Shown: positions 1 through 6,677, numbered from the stretch's first letter. The stretch is DNA of 8,836 bases from an uncultured euryarchaeote (GCA_937881505.1 CALGEM010000289.1:1-8836), one strand, 5' to 3'. A program made the numbers and translations. The notes: generated from the sequence alone by a model not told the origin.

Positions 1-1
1 C

Positions 2-3000
2 GGCATGCGCGAACGCTCGGGTTCGGTCAACCTGACCGAAGGGCTGCATGAATTCCGAATTGAGTTCTTCCAGGGAGGAGGGCCACACGGCCTGATTTTC
101 TCGTGGCAGGGACCCAACACCACCAAAGCCCCTGTTCCGCCCTCGGCCTTTTTGGTCGCCAACGATGTGGCTCCAAAAGCCTCCCACCTCGTCCACCATT
201 GGGCATTTGAAGACGGGTCAGGAAGCACCGCTGTGGACGATGGTTCGGATGTCGCCAACCTGACCCTTACCGGGATGGACAACAGCAGTTGGAGGGCGTG
301 CCCTGATGGTTCGTGTTTGTGGTACGATGGCACCAACGATATGGCTAAGGTGAACGTTGACGACTGGTATGGAAACATGACGGTCAGTCAGTGGGTTTGG
401 GCCAACACCACCGCCCAATCAACCTACGCTTCGACGTTCGCCGTGGACGACCAAGCCGGCTCTAACCTGTCCTTCCAACACATGGTTTCTAGTAACAAAT
501 GGAGGTTACACAACAACCAAACACAACCCTTTGGTAATGTGGTTGCCCAGCGATGGACCCATCTTGTCACCGTATTTGATGACGGCGACCTACGTCAGTA
601 CATGGACGGTGTGCTCGTCAACAGCGGTGTGTACCCCAACGGGTCGTTCAACAACATCGACCTGTATAAATTGGGCGTGAACCGAGCCGGGAACTCCTAC
701 TTTGAAGGGATGATCGACGAAGTGATGGTCTGGGATGTTGCACTTGAGCACGAGGACATCACGACCTTGCGACGGACCATCATTGACAACTGCACCAGTT
801 ATTCGGGTGCTGGAACCGAAGTCGCCACGCTTGAGACCAGTTTCACCGTGCCCAGCCACCTCATGGACCATGCGTGGAATATCTACGTTTACGGCAAGCG
901 AGACGGTGAAGTCAACGGCGCCTTCCGATTGACCGTCGAGGGCGCTGACGCCGTAGGAACGGTGCTCTCCACCAACACCTCCAGTGCCAAGACCTTCACG
1001 ACCTCATGGGCATCCCAGACGATGCGGATGCGACCCCACACCAACGCTACCGAATTGACAATTCGCATTGGTATCGACATCGATTCAATCTCGACCGTGG
1101 GTTCACTCTACGTTGACTCCGTGGTGTTGCGGGCCATCCGCCCACAGATGGATTGGGTCAACGGTTCCATCGCCGACACGGCCGTTTCCACCGGCGGTCG
1201 TTCTTTCAACTGGGGCACAAGTTACGGTCAATCGCTCATCGCTGACCTGCTCGAAGACGGTGTATCGGGTGTGAAAGGTTACGTGTACGAACCCTACTTG
1301 ACGGCCGTCGGCCTTCCAAGCACCTTCCTCCCGACCTACGCAGCAGGTTTCAATCTTGCAGAAAGCCACGCTGCGGCCAACCTCTACACGGGATGGATGG
1401 CTGTGGTGGTCGGTGACCCAAAAATGGCGCCCTACACCGATGTCCTGCACGATGTGAACCTCGTGGCCGTGCGGACGGTTGGAGATGTGAATCGGGGAGA
1501 GGCTACCACGGTTCAAGTTGTCTTGGAAAACTTGGGCATGGCGGCGTCCAACGGCACGCTCGAAATTCGGACCGTTTTGGGCGACAACTTGCTCACTCAA
1601 ACGCCGCTGATGTTGCCAGCAGGCGATGAAGTTGGCAGCAGGGCCATCGTGAATTTGACCATGATACCACCCTCCAACGGGGTGCTCGACCTTCGCCTTC
1701 GGTACATCAACGGCAGTCCAGAACGAGTCTTTGACAACAACGTCCTTTCCTTCGCTGTGGACGTCAACGCACCACCTGAGGTTCTGGACATGTATTGCAA
1801 TGCAGCCACACTTTCGCGCGGCGAATACACCATCTGTTCGGTTGAAGTGATCGACGATGAAGGGGTCATCAATGTCACCCTTGATTGGCAAATCCTGCAA
1901 GAAAACGAGCAGGTCAACAACAGTCGCTGGACAACGCTGTTCATGGGTTCTGCGAACGGGGCACTGTGGAAAACCTCCCTCGTGATTCCAACCGACGCAG
2001 CGCTCGGCTCTGTGGCGTTGCAGGCTACGGCTCGGGACGAAGGCAACATGACCCGCAGCAGCGTGGTGGAAAATGTAACGCGCGTCGTTGATGCACCGCG
2101 AACATGGTTTGGCCCGCACGTCCTAGGCGTTGATCCGCCCAACTGGGACAACGCGTCAATGCTACCCAATCGACCTTCAGTTGGCCTTTATCGGCATGAA
2201 ATGAGCCTCCTGACCGTATGTGTTCTGGACGCCGATTACGACCTCAACACCCCCCCACCGGTGTTCTTGACATCAAGAGGAACCCTCGGAAACATGACCT
2301 TTGTTCCGCAATCCGCGACCGACCTCTATTGTTACACCTCGCCGTTCAATCTCAAAATCGGGAGTGACTTGGAGGATGTGGACATTGAACTTCGAACCGA
2401 TGAGGGCTCATTGCTGCTTCAACGAACCATCCGGGTGGCGGACAAGGCTCCCGAGGTGACCGTTCGCGTTGAGGCAACCTCAGGTGAAGTTCTGGACCGT
2501 GTGGTGGGAGACGGCAACGAACAAGTCCGGGTGCTCGTAGACGATATTGATGACCCGCAGACTTCCTTCGTCGGCGACTTGACCCTCCAGTGGCCCGGTG
2601 GCGAACCTGTTCAATTGCCTCTGGACATTTCAGGTACTGAAAGCAGCACGCTCATTCCGCTTGAGCAAGTCCTGATACCCCTTGAAGGGGGCGAATTGAT
2701 GTTGAGCGCCACGGGACGGGGGCAACACGGTGCCACGGCGAGTGCGACACTCAACGTTCCATTCCTTCTCACTCCTCCCAACATCGTTTTGTTTGAGGCT
2801 TGCGACCAGAGCGGTGTTGTTCGAAACATGACCTTCGGGCAAATAGCCACCTTGGCGGTGGGTCTCTCCAGCGACCGACCACTCCAATCAACAACAGCAC
2901 AACTGATACAGTCAGGTTGGGCCATCACCGCCCCGAACATGGATGCACCTGTTTGGTCGCTTGAAGAACCACCCGAACCTTGCCGCTTGAACGACTCCCT

Positions 3001-3874
3001 GTCTGAAGAAGTTGAACTTCTGTACTTCAGATTAAAACTTGACAACTCCATGGTGGACGGGCCCGGAAAAGTCGTCTTTTCAACCGTTGACTTGGACGGA
3101 CTTGTGAAATCTCAATCCCTTGATTTGTTCTTCCAACACGCACCGACCACCTTTGGTTCTCTTTCATTCTCAGAAGCCACCCCTGGTTTGGATTTGTACA
3201 CCAACATCACCGTGACCGATTTGGACGGTCTTGACCGCGTCATCTGCGCCTTCAATCTCTACGGCCAGGACGATGCCTTGCTGACCCAATCGGTGATTCC
3301 AGCCGGCCCGGAAGGCGTGTTTTCTAACGAACTCAGTTATCGATATCCCTTGACGGTGGCGTTGGCAAACACGAGTTTGATGGTGAACATCACCTGTTTG
3401 GACAACCTCCAGCAATCCTTTTTCATCAACGCCACCGTTGAAGTTGGGGGAGCAGATGACTGCGTTACATGTAACGCCTCTGAACAAAACATCCAACGGC
3501 CTTCAACTGGAACTGAGGCGGTGAACCTCAATCTTGTCTTGCCCCTCGCCCTGCTGGCCTCCATTCTGGTCATGACCGGATGGTTGGTAAGGAAGCGGGG
3601 CAGAGTTGACGACGAAGAAAAATGGAACACGGAAGAGACCGAGACACACGTCAGCACGGAAGACTTGTTTGAGCAAGAAGAAGCCGTTGGCCTCCTCGAT
3701 GGGCCCTCAGAGCCCGAGCTTCCGGATATCGTTCCTGAAGGATGGACGCTTGAGGAATACCACCGGTGGCTGGACGGGCCGCTTCCCGAGGGGTGGGCGT
3801 CCGAACAATGGACAGCGTATGTGGAAGAAGCAAAGCGGACACTCGATGCCCACGAACCCCAAGCGGAAGGGTGA
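2..3874 (+). CDS. Giant multidomain surface protein, 5' end outside window (PA14 / LamG / TIGR03790-like / CARDB / Ig-like / TM anchor)
   Basis: The open frame runs off the left edge, and its first residues are the middle of a PA14 domain (GLHEFRIEFFQGGG, then FSWQGP), so the ATG at 5 is internal. Numbering from that Met: PA14 end 1-50; LamG/concanavalin-like domain about 61-255 (EGMIDEVMVWDVAL at 234-247); jelly-roll, CBM-like region about 268-378 ending LYVDSVVLRA; a segment 381-477 (GVSGVKGYVYEPYL ... WMAVVVGDPKMAPY) that resembles the C-terminal part of TIGR03790/gingipain-like proteins; CARDB domain about 482-588; then Ig-like beta repeats with Cys pairs to about 1170. One TM helix spans 1175-1195, followed by RKR and an acidic cytoplasmic tail. 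By eye there are about 29 N-x-S/T sequons, all before the TM helix, which suits a glycosylated extracellular protein. The likely role is adhesion, polymer binding or proteolysis at the cell surface. Domain names are from recalled family patterns; presence of the protein is certain. Confidence 0.9.
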   Translation, partial: GMRERSGSVNLTEGLHEFRIEFFQGGGPHGLIFSWQGPNTTKAPVPPSAFLVANDVAPKASHLVHHWAFEDGSGSTAVDDGSDVANLTLTGMDNSSWRACPDGSCLWYDGTNDMAKVNVDDWYGNMTVSQWVWANTTAQSTYASTFAVDDQAGSNLSFQHMVSSNKWRLHNNQTQPFGNVVAQRWTHLVTVFDDGDLRQYMDGVLVNSGVYPNGSFNNIDLYKLGVNRAGNSYFEGMIDEVMVWDVALEHEDITTLRRTIIDNCTSYSGAGTEVATLETSFTVPSHLMDHAWNIYVYGKRDGEVNGAFRLTVEGADAVGTVLSTNTSSAKTFTTSWASQTMRMRPHTNATELTIRIGIDIDSISTVGSLYVDSVVLRAIRPQMDWVNGSIADTAVSTGGRSFNWGTSYGQSLIADLLEDGVSGVKGYVYEPYLTAVGLPSTFLPTYAAGFNLAESHAAANLYTGWMAVVVGDPKMAPYTDVLHDVNLVAVRTVGDVNRGEATTVQVVLENLGMAASNGTLEIRTVLGDNLLTQTPLMLPAGDEVGSRAIVNLTMIPPSNGVLDLRLRYINGSPERVFDNNVLSFAVDVNAPPEVLDMYCNAATLSRGEYTICSVEVIDDEGVINVTLDWQILQENEQVNNSRWTTLFMGSANGALWKTSLVIPTDAALGSVALQATARDEGNMTRSSVVENVTRVVDAPRTWFGPHVLGVDPPNWDNASMLPNRPSVGLYRHEMSLLTVCVLDADYDLNTPPPVFLTSRGTLGNMTFVPQSATDLYCYTSPFNLKIGSDLEDVDIELRTDEGSLLLQRTIRVADKAPEVTVRVEATSGEVLDRVVGDGNEQVRVLVDDIDDPQTSFVGDLTLQWPGGEPVQLPLDISGTESSTLIPLEQVLIPLEGGELMLSATGRGQHGATASATLNVPFLLTPPNIVLFEACDQSGVVRNMTFGQIATLAVGLSSDRPLQSTTAQLIQSGWAITAPNMDAPVWSLEEPPEPCRLNDSLSEEVELLYFRLKLDNSMVDGPGKVVFSTVDLDGLVKSQSLDLFFQHAPTTFGSLSFSEATPGLDLYTNITVTDLDGLDRVICAFNLYGQDDALLTQSVIPAGPEGVFSNELSYRYPLTVALANTSLMVNITCLDNLQQSFFINATVEVGGADDCVTCNASEQNIQRPSTGTEAVNLNLVLPLALLASILVMTGWLVRKRGRVDDEEKWNTEETETHVSTEDLFEQEEAVGLLDGPSEPELPDIVPEGWTLEEYHRWLDGPLPEGWASEQWTAYVEEAKRTLDAHEPQAEG

Positions 3875-3907
3875 TGTGCTAGCGCCACCCGTGGTCAACA
3901 GAGCACC

Positions 3908-4144
3908 ATGGCAATCGGTTACGTCCTCATCAACGTCCAACCTGGAATGGAGCAGCAGGTTTACGAAGGCGTCAAATCCCTTCCACATGTTACCGATGCG
4001 ACCGTCCTCTTTGGCGATCATGACCTGATCGTGAAGTTGGAAGCTGACGACCTTGCGACCATCGCCAAAGCCGTGGTTGAACACATTCGCTGTGTTGATG
4101 GTGTCGTGAACACGAAAACTCTTGCCGGTGCAGACCTCGATTGA
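3908..4144 (+). CDS. Stand-alone Lrp/AsnC ligand-binding (RAM) domain protein
   Basis: This 78-residue protein has the beta-alpha-beta-beta-alpha-beta pattern of the Lrp/AsnC C-terminal effector domain: a first strand AIGYVLINVQPG, helix QQVYEGVKSL, the strand pair VTDATVLFGDHDLIVKLEA, helix ATIAKAVVEHI and a final strand VVNTKTL. The GDHDLIVKLEA motif is the classic RAM signature. There is no helix-turn-helix, so it cannot bind DNA by itself. Single-domain members are common in archaea and are thought to bind amino acids or to assemble with full-length Lrp proteins. It starts 33 bases after the surface-protein stop, with no clear Shine-Dalgarno and no separate TATA box seen, so read-through from upstream is possible. 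A strong terminator follows at 4200-4240. The ligand cannot be read from the sequence. Confidence 0.9.
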   Translation: MAIGYVLINVQPGMEQQVYEGVKSLPHVTDATVLFGDHDLIVKLEADDLATIAKAVVEHIRCVDGVVNTKTLAGADLD

Positions 4145-4199
4145 ATGATTTCAAAACGATGGACTGAATGGAAATCGGGTGAAAAAGGCCTTTCGGAAT

Positions 4200-4240
4200 G
4201 GGGTACTGAGCGGCATATGTGGCGCAGTATCCCCTTTTTT
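4200..4240 (+). terminator. Hairpin plus T6 terminator after the RAM-domain gene
   Basis: GGGGTACTG (4200-4208) pairs with CAGTA(T)CCCC (4225-4234), with one bulged T. The 16-base loop carries a CATATG palindrome. Six T follow at 4235-4240. It lies 56 bases after the RAM-domain stop and 10 bases before the next TATA box, so it separates two transcription units. Confidence 0.7.
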
Positions 4241-4250
4241 CGGGAAAAAC

Positions 4251-4258
4251 ATTATATG
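4251..4258 (+). promoter_or_regulatory. TATA box of the MC1 gene
   Basis: ATTATATG is preceded by a purine-rich GGGAAAAAC stretch at 4242-4250 that suits a BRE element. At the usual archaeal distance (about 25 bases), transcription would start near 4278-4282, leaving a short leader that begins at the ribosome binding site. The position directly after a terminator supports a dedicated promoter. Confidence 0.7.
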
Positions 4259-4280
4259 CTCAACGGCACAAGGACGATTT

Positions 4281-4286
4281 GGAGGT
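4281..4286 (+). promoter_or_regulatory. Shine-Dalgarno site of the MC1 gene
   Basis: GGAGGT lies six bases before the ATG at 4293. This fixes the MC1 start at 4293 rather than at the in-frame ATG at 4179, which would translate through the terminator and TATA box. Confidence 0.8.
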
Positions 4287-4292
4287 AATCCA

Positions 4293-4559
4293 ATGTCAGA
4301 CGGAAAGAAATACTTCGTTCTCATGGAGAACGGAAAAGACACGAGCCAGGTATTTGCGAGCAAGCAACCCCGCGGTGCAGCCTTGAAGGCCGCAACCCGC
4401 GGACACACGACCATCCGCCTACGAGAGCGTGGAACCAAGCGGGTCCACGTCTTCACGGGCAGCATCTCGATGGTCCCCAAGCCTGCTGGCGGACCTGACT
4501 GGTTGCCAGATATGATCAAGAAGGCCAACGTCAAGAAGCAAGGCATCGAGCACCTTTGA
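4293..4559 (+). CDS. MC1-family archaeal chromosomal protein
   Basis: This 88-residue basic protein carries the conserved signature of Methanosarcina MC1: KQPRGAALKAATRG at 24-37, IRLRERGTKRVHVF at 41-54, a P-x-W-x-P-like stretch GGPDWLPDMI at 66-75, and a final VKKQGIEHL. Its length is close to the about 93 residues of classical MC1. MC1 is a monomeric non-histone protein that binds DNA without strong sequence specificity, bends it sharply and helps organise the nucleoid. The gene has its own TATA box and the best Shine-Dalgarno in the window, and a hairpin terminator candidate follows its stop, so it is probably monocistronic and well expressed, as expected for an abundant architectural protein. 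Family assignment is from motif recall and is close to certain. Confidence 0.95.
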   Translation: MSDGKKYFVLMENGKDTSQVFASKQPRGAALKAATRGHTTIRLRERGTKRVHVFTGSISMVPKPAGGPDWLPDMIKKANVKKQGIEHL

Positions 4560-4608
4560 GTGCAGCCTGCTGCTGACCCTTCTTCCAGCTCTCTGAGTTG
4601 TACAACGA

Positions 4609-4664
4609 CCTTTCTCGTGCCAAGGCACGGAAAAGGTCCCTTCCCTTTCTTCATCTTCTTGTTC
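4609..4664 (+). terminator. Probable terminator of the MC1 gene
   Basis: CCTTTCTCGTGCC (4609-4621) and GGCACGGAAAAGG (4624-4636) form an 11- to 12-pair stem with one C-A mismatch next to a G-T wobble and only an AA loop, so the top pairs probably open. A pyrimidine-rich run (4637-4664) with several T clusters follows, a common archaeal termination context. It lies 50 bases after the MC1 stop. Confidence 0.55.
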
Positions 4665-4673
4665 AACGATGAG

Positions 4674-4683
4674 TTGATAAACA
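4674..4683 (+). promoter_or_regulatory. Weak TATA-like element upstream of the recombinase
   Basis: TTGATAAACA is the most A/T-rich TATA-like run in the spacer between MC1 and the recombinase. Initiation about 25 bases on would put the hairpins at 4701-4740 at or just inside the start of the transcript. ACTATTTTCC at 4689 is an alternative. This is a weak call made without an aligned consensus. Confidence 0.3.
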
Positions 4684-4700
4684 CGGCCACTATTTTCCGC

Positions 4701-4740
4701 ATGTCCTCCGGGACATGGGATGCACACCCGCTTCGGCGGG
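4701..4740 (+). repeat. Two tandem short perfect hairpins in the recombinase leader
   Basis: ATGTCC-TCCG-GGACAT (4701-4716) is a perfect six-pair stem with a four-base loop. CCCGC-TTCG-GCGGG (4727-4740) is a perfect five-pair stem closed by C(UUCG)G, an exceptionally stable RNA tetraloop. They are 10 bases apart and end 15 bases before the recombinase ATG; the SD-like GGTGA (4745-4749) follows the second. The arrangement could affect translation of the recombinase or mark an operator. Confidence 0.6.
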
Positions 4741-4755
4741 AGGCGGTGACGCCGA

Positions 4756-5841
4756 ATGAAAAGACGAGAGATGCGAACGCCACAACCAAAGGCGCGGAAG
4801 CCAAGCCAGTTACGCTTGGCGGATGAGCAACTCTCGCTTCCTGCCAGATTGACCCACCTTCGCCACCTCCCGTGGCTTGGATGTTATCAGCGACAACTTC
4901 AGACTGAAAACAAATCTGAAAACACACAGAAATCATACTTCTACGGCCTGCGACCGCTGATTGAAACCGTGCTCCCAGGCGAAGATGTCCTCAGCGAAGA
5001 GGCGTACGAAAACCTCACCATCGAAACGCTGGCTGAACGCATGGAACCAATGGGGGGACGTTTGGACCTCTGGGCTCACAGCATTGCTGGCCTTCGGCCC
5101 ACCACCTACAACGCCCGACTTGCGGCTGCTCGACACCTCATCGCCTGGCTCGGACTTCGTTGGCCGGACCATCTCCAGCGTGCACGCACCGGCAAACGAC
5201 TTCCTCGAACGCTCACTCGAAGAGAATTGACCACGGTCTTGGAAACGGCCGAAATCAGCGAAGACCCCGCGACTTCGCTGGTGGTCACGATGATGCTTGA
5301 TACAGGCTTGCGCGTGAGCGAAGTCTGCGAATTGAACCTCGAAGACATCGATTTTGATGACGGGTCAGCCCGTGTTCTCGGCGGAAAAGGCGACAAAGAC
5401 CGCCTTGTGCTCTTCACGGCCCGAACCGTTGCTCGCTTGCGAGCGTGGATCCCGATTCGTACCCGTTTGGCGCCCGAGGGGGAACAAGCGTGCTTTGTCA
5501 ATCGCCACGGCCGTCGGCTTCAGCCCCGAGGCGTCCAGCGAATGATGGATGCATTGGGTCAAGAAGCAGGGCTGCCCAAAGGAAAATTGACACCGCACGT
5601 GCTGCGCCACAATTTTGCCACCGGGTTGTTGGAACGCGGCGCTGACTTGGTCACCATTCAACGCTTGATGGGACACGCCACCATCGCTACAACGCGCGTC
5701 TATCTCGAAATTTCAGACCAAACGCTGCGAGAGGTTTACCACCGCGCCCAGTCCATGCGCGAGGATATGGATGAGGCCCCGATTGAAACCAATCCAGTGG
5801 AGGAAACAACGCCGTCGACGAGCAGTCATGGCGTGGTGTAA
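4756..5841 (+). CDS. xerA: Tyrosine recombinase, XerA/XerC/XerD-like
   Basis: This 361-residue integrase-family protein cuts and rejoins DNA through a 3'-phosphotyrosine. An N-terminal SAM-like core-binding domain occupies about 36-140 and the catalytic domain about 150-335. The full active site is present: R186 in LDTGLRVSEVCELNLEDIDF, K211 in GGKGDKDR, H281 and R284 in HVLRHNFATGLLERGADL, H307 in LMGHATIATTRVY, and the nucleophile Y316. Archaeal XerA is usually about 290 residues; the excess is a basic N-terminal lead of roughly 35 residues and an acidic, Thr-rich tail after 335. The ATG at 4756 is favoured because GGTGA at 4745-4749 sits six bases upstream; the ATG at 4771 is an alternative. 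It is not beside phage or transposon genes, so a housekeeping role in resolving chromosome dimers is more likely than mobility. The symbol is by function class; orthology was not tested. Confidence 0.9.
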   Translation: MKRREMRTPQPKARKPSQLRLADEQLSLPARLTHLRHLPWLGCYQRQLQTENKSENTQKSYFYGLRPLIETVLPGEDVLSEEAYENLTIETLAERMEPMGGRLDLWAHSIAGLRPTTYNARLAAARHLIAWLGLRWPDHLQRARTGKRLPRTLTRRELTTVLETAEISEDPATSLVVTMMLDTGLRVSEVCELNLEDIDFDDGSARVLGGKGDKDRLVLFTARTVARLRAWIPIRTRLAPEGEQACFVNRHGRRLQPRGVQRMMDALGQEAGLPKGKLTPHVLRHNFATGLLERGADLVTIQRLMGHATIATTRVYLEISDQTLREVYHRAQSMREDMDEAPIETNPVEETTPSTSSHGVV

Positions 5842-6024
5842 TCACGACGTGGATTTCTTGCGTTTCGAAACCTGTTCCGGCCCCGTCCATGCTCGGTGAG
5901 GATGCACCGAGTTCCCTTGATGGCCCTCAATGGGGCAGTGTTTGCCTGAACGGCACCGAGAACAATTCCCTTTTGGCGGCTGTTCAACCGTTTTGCGAAG
6001 ACGTCCGTATTTGCGCCTTGGCAT
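5842..6024 (-). CDS. Small basic zinc-finger-like protein, function unknown
   Basis: This 60-residue protein is rich in Lys and Arg at both ends (PRRKYGRLRK at the N-terminus, SKRKKSTS at the C-terminus). Its centre has C21-x2-C24-x5-C30-x4-H35, flanked by further His at 29, 41 and 43, a pattern compatible with one zinc site. The basic ends suggest nucleic-acid binding, but I recognise no family. It starts 42 bases after the stop of the H1-like gene on the same strand and could be cotranscribed. Its stop abuts the recombinase stop tail to tail with no gap. No Shine-Dalgarno precedes the ATG. Support comes from the ordered Cys/His motif and the lack of a competing frame on the other strand; being short, it could still be a chance frame. 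Confidence 0.6.
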   Translation of the reverse strand: MPRRKYGRLRKTVEQPPKGNCSRCRSGKHCPIEGHQGNSVHPHRAWTGPEQVSKRKKSTS

Positions 6025-6026
6025 GA

Positions 6027-6046
6027 ACCGTGTTTGAAACGACGGT
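6027..6046. repeat. Imperfect palindrome between the two minus-strand genes
   Basis: ACCGT-GTTT-G-AAAC-G-ACGGT: both arm pairs are perfectly complementary, with one central base and one unpaired G. It lies between the H1-like stop and the start of the zinc-finger-like gene, ending three bases before the latter's ATG in the minus-strand sense. It could be an operator or a hairpin that limits translation of the small gene. Confidence 0.4.
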
Positions 6047-6066
6047 CTTCAAAGATAGCGATGATT

Positions 6067-6570
6067 TCACCCTTTTTTGAACCAAGGCATGTCCTTTACG
6101 GACTTGGGGACCTTGATGGTGGCGCCTTTTCGGTCTTTGTCCTTGGTCGTTTTGAGACTGGTGCCAGCCGACTTGGTTTTCTCGACGACTTTTTCAGCCA
6201 CCTTCTGACCTTTTCCAACGGCCTTTTGTGTGGCTTCTTTGGCTGCTTTGCTGGCCTTGGACGAGGCTTTGGATGCCTTCTCACTGGCCTTTTTCGAGGC
6301 GGTTTTGGCTTTAGTAGTGGCTTTTTTGGCTGATTCTGCGGCCTTCTTGGTCGCCTTTTTCGCCGTGGTTTTTGTGGCACTCGCTGCCTTAGCGGCCGCG
6401 TGGACTTTCTTGGCGATAGCGGCCGACAAACCGGCCTTTTTCAAGTCGCCAACGCTAGCTTTCGCAAGCTTTGCGACGGTTCCTAATTTTGCTGCTTGCA
6501 ATTTTTTTGCCGTTGCCGCACCAACACCGGGGAGCGATGTGAGTCCCGAACCTTTCTCTTTACCTGCCAT
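6067..6570 (-). CDS. Helix-hairpin-helix protein with histone H1-like Lys/Ala-rich tail
   Basis: This 167-residue protein is very basic. Residues 10-57 form tandem helix-hairpin-helix units: LTSLPGVGAATAKKLQAA, then a second unit containing GDLKKAGLSAAIAKKV. HhH modules bind the DNA backbone without sequence specificity. Residues 58-135 are almost only Ala, Lys, Ser, Thr and Glu with repeated AAKKA/SKASKA units, like the tails of eukaryotic H1 or bacterial H1/HU-like proteins. The end, IKVPKSVKDMPWFKKG, is distinct and may be a separate contact motif. A role as an abundant nucleoid protein is inferred from composition; no close family member is named with confidence. The ATG at 6570 is chosen because minus-strand GGTGA (complement of 6575-6579) lies four bases upstream and the HhH domain begins just after it. 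Upstream in-frame codons to 6732 would overlap the start of the divergent gene. Confidence 0.88.
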   Translation of the reverse strand: MAGKEKGSGLTSLPGVGAATAKKLQAAKLGTVAKLAKASVGDLKKAGLSAAIAKKVHAAAKAASATKTTAKKATKKAAESAKKATTKAKTASKKASEKASKASSKASKAAKEATQKAVGKGQKVAEKVVEKTKSAGTSLKTTKDKDRKGATIKVPKSVKDMPWFKKG

Positions 6571-6677
6571 GGTTTCACCGATTAGAGGATGAAGGTGACC
6601 TAACTTGAACCTTCCCTTGGCATGGTGATGATGTCTTGAGGCGGTTGCTTCTTGAGTGCTTTGCTCTTGGCAGAGGC
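6571..6677. promoter_or_regulatory. Divergent intergenic region between the H1-like and ATP-grasp genes
   Basis: These 107 bases must hold both promoters. Minus strand: GGTGA four bases before the H1-like ATG and a weak A/T-rich element near 6598-6607. Plus strand: GAGG at 6673-6676, only one base from the ATG at 6678, and no convincing TATA box. Only the ribosome-binding bases are well supported. Confidence 0.4.

Noticed and set aside
1103..2119. 338-codon minus-strand open frame
   Set aside because: It lies wholly inside the surface-protein gene, where the plus frame encodes recognisable TIGR03790-like and CARDB segments. The minus product is rich in His, Arg and Val with no domain pattern, typical of an antisense shadow.
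4179..4292. In-frame 38-residue N-terminal extension of MC1
   Set aside because: It would encode the terminator and promoter. Classical MC1 begins near the 4293 ATG, which has GGAGGT at the right distance.
4701..4740. A dif-like XerA recombination site next to the recombinase gene
   Set aside because: The two inverted repeats have arms of six and five bases and unrelated sequences, whereas Xer sites have about 11-base related arms around a 6- to 8-base centre.
4151..4936. 261-codon minus-strand open frame across MC1 and the recombinase start
   Set aside because: It crosses a terminator, a TATA box and the clear MC1 gene on the other strand, and its translation shows no domain.
4756..5841. 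Recombinase as part of a mobile element or prophage
   Set aside because: No phage, transposase, tRNA-adjacent direct repeats or shifts in composition are visible around it; neighbours look chromosomal.
6096..6380. 94-codon Pro/Lys/Arg-rich minus-strand frame
   Set aside because: It is a frame-shifted reading of the Ala/Lys repeats of the H1-like gene; repetitive codons leave other frames open.
6034..6592. Plus-strand Phe/Gly- and Ala/Phe-rich frames resembling membrane segments
   Set aside because: They are the antisense of Ala/Lys codons in the H1-like gene, which read as Phe, Leu, Gly and Ala on the other strand.
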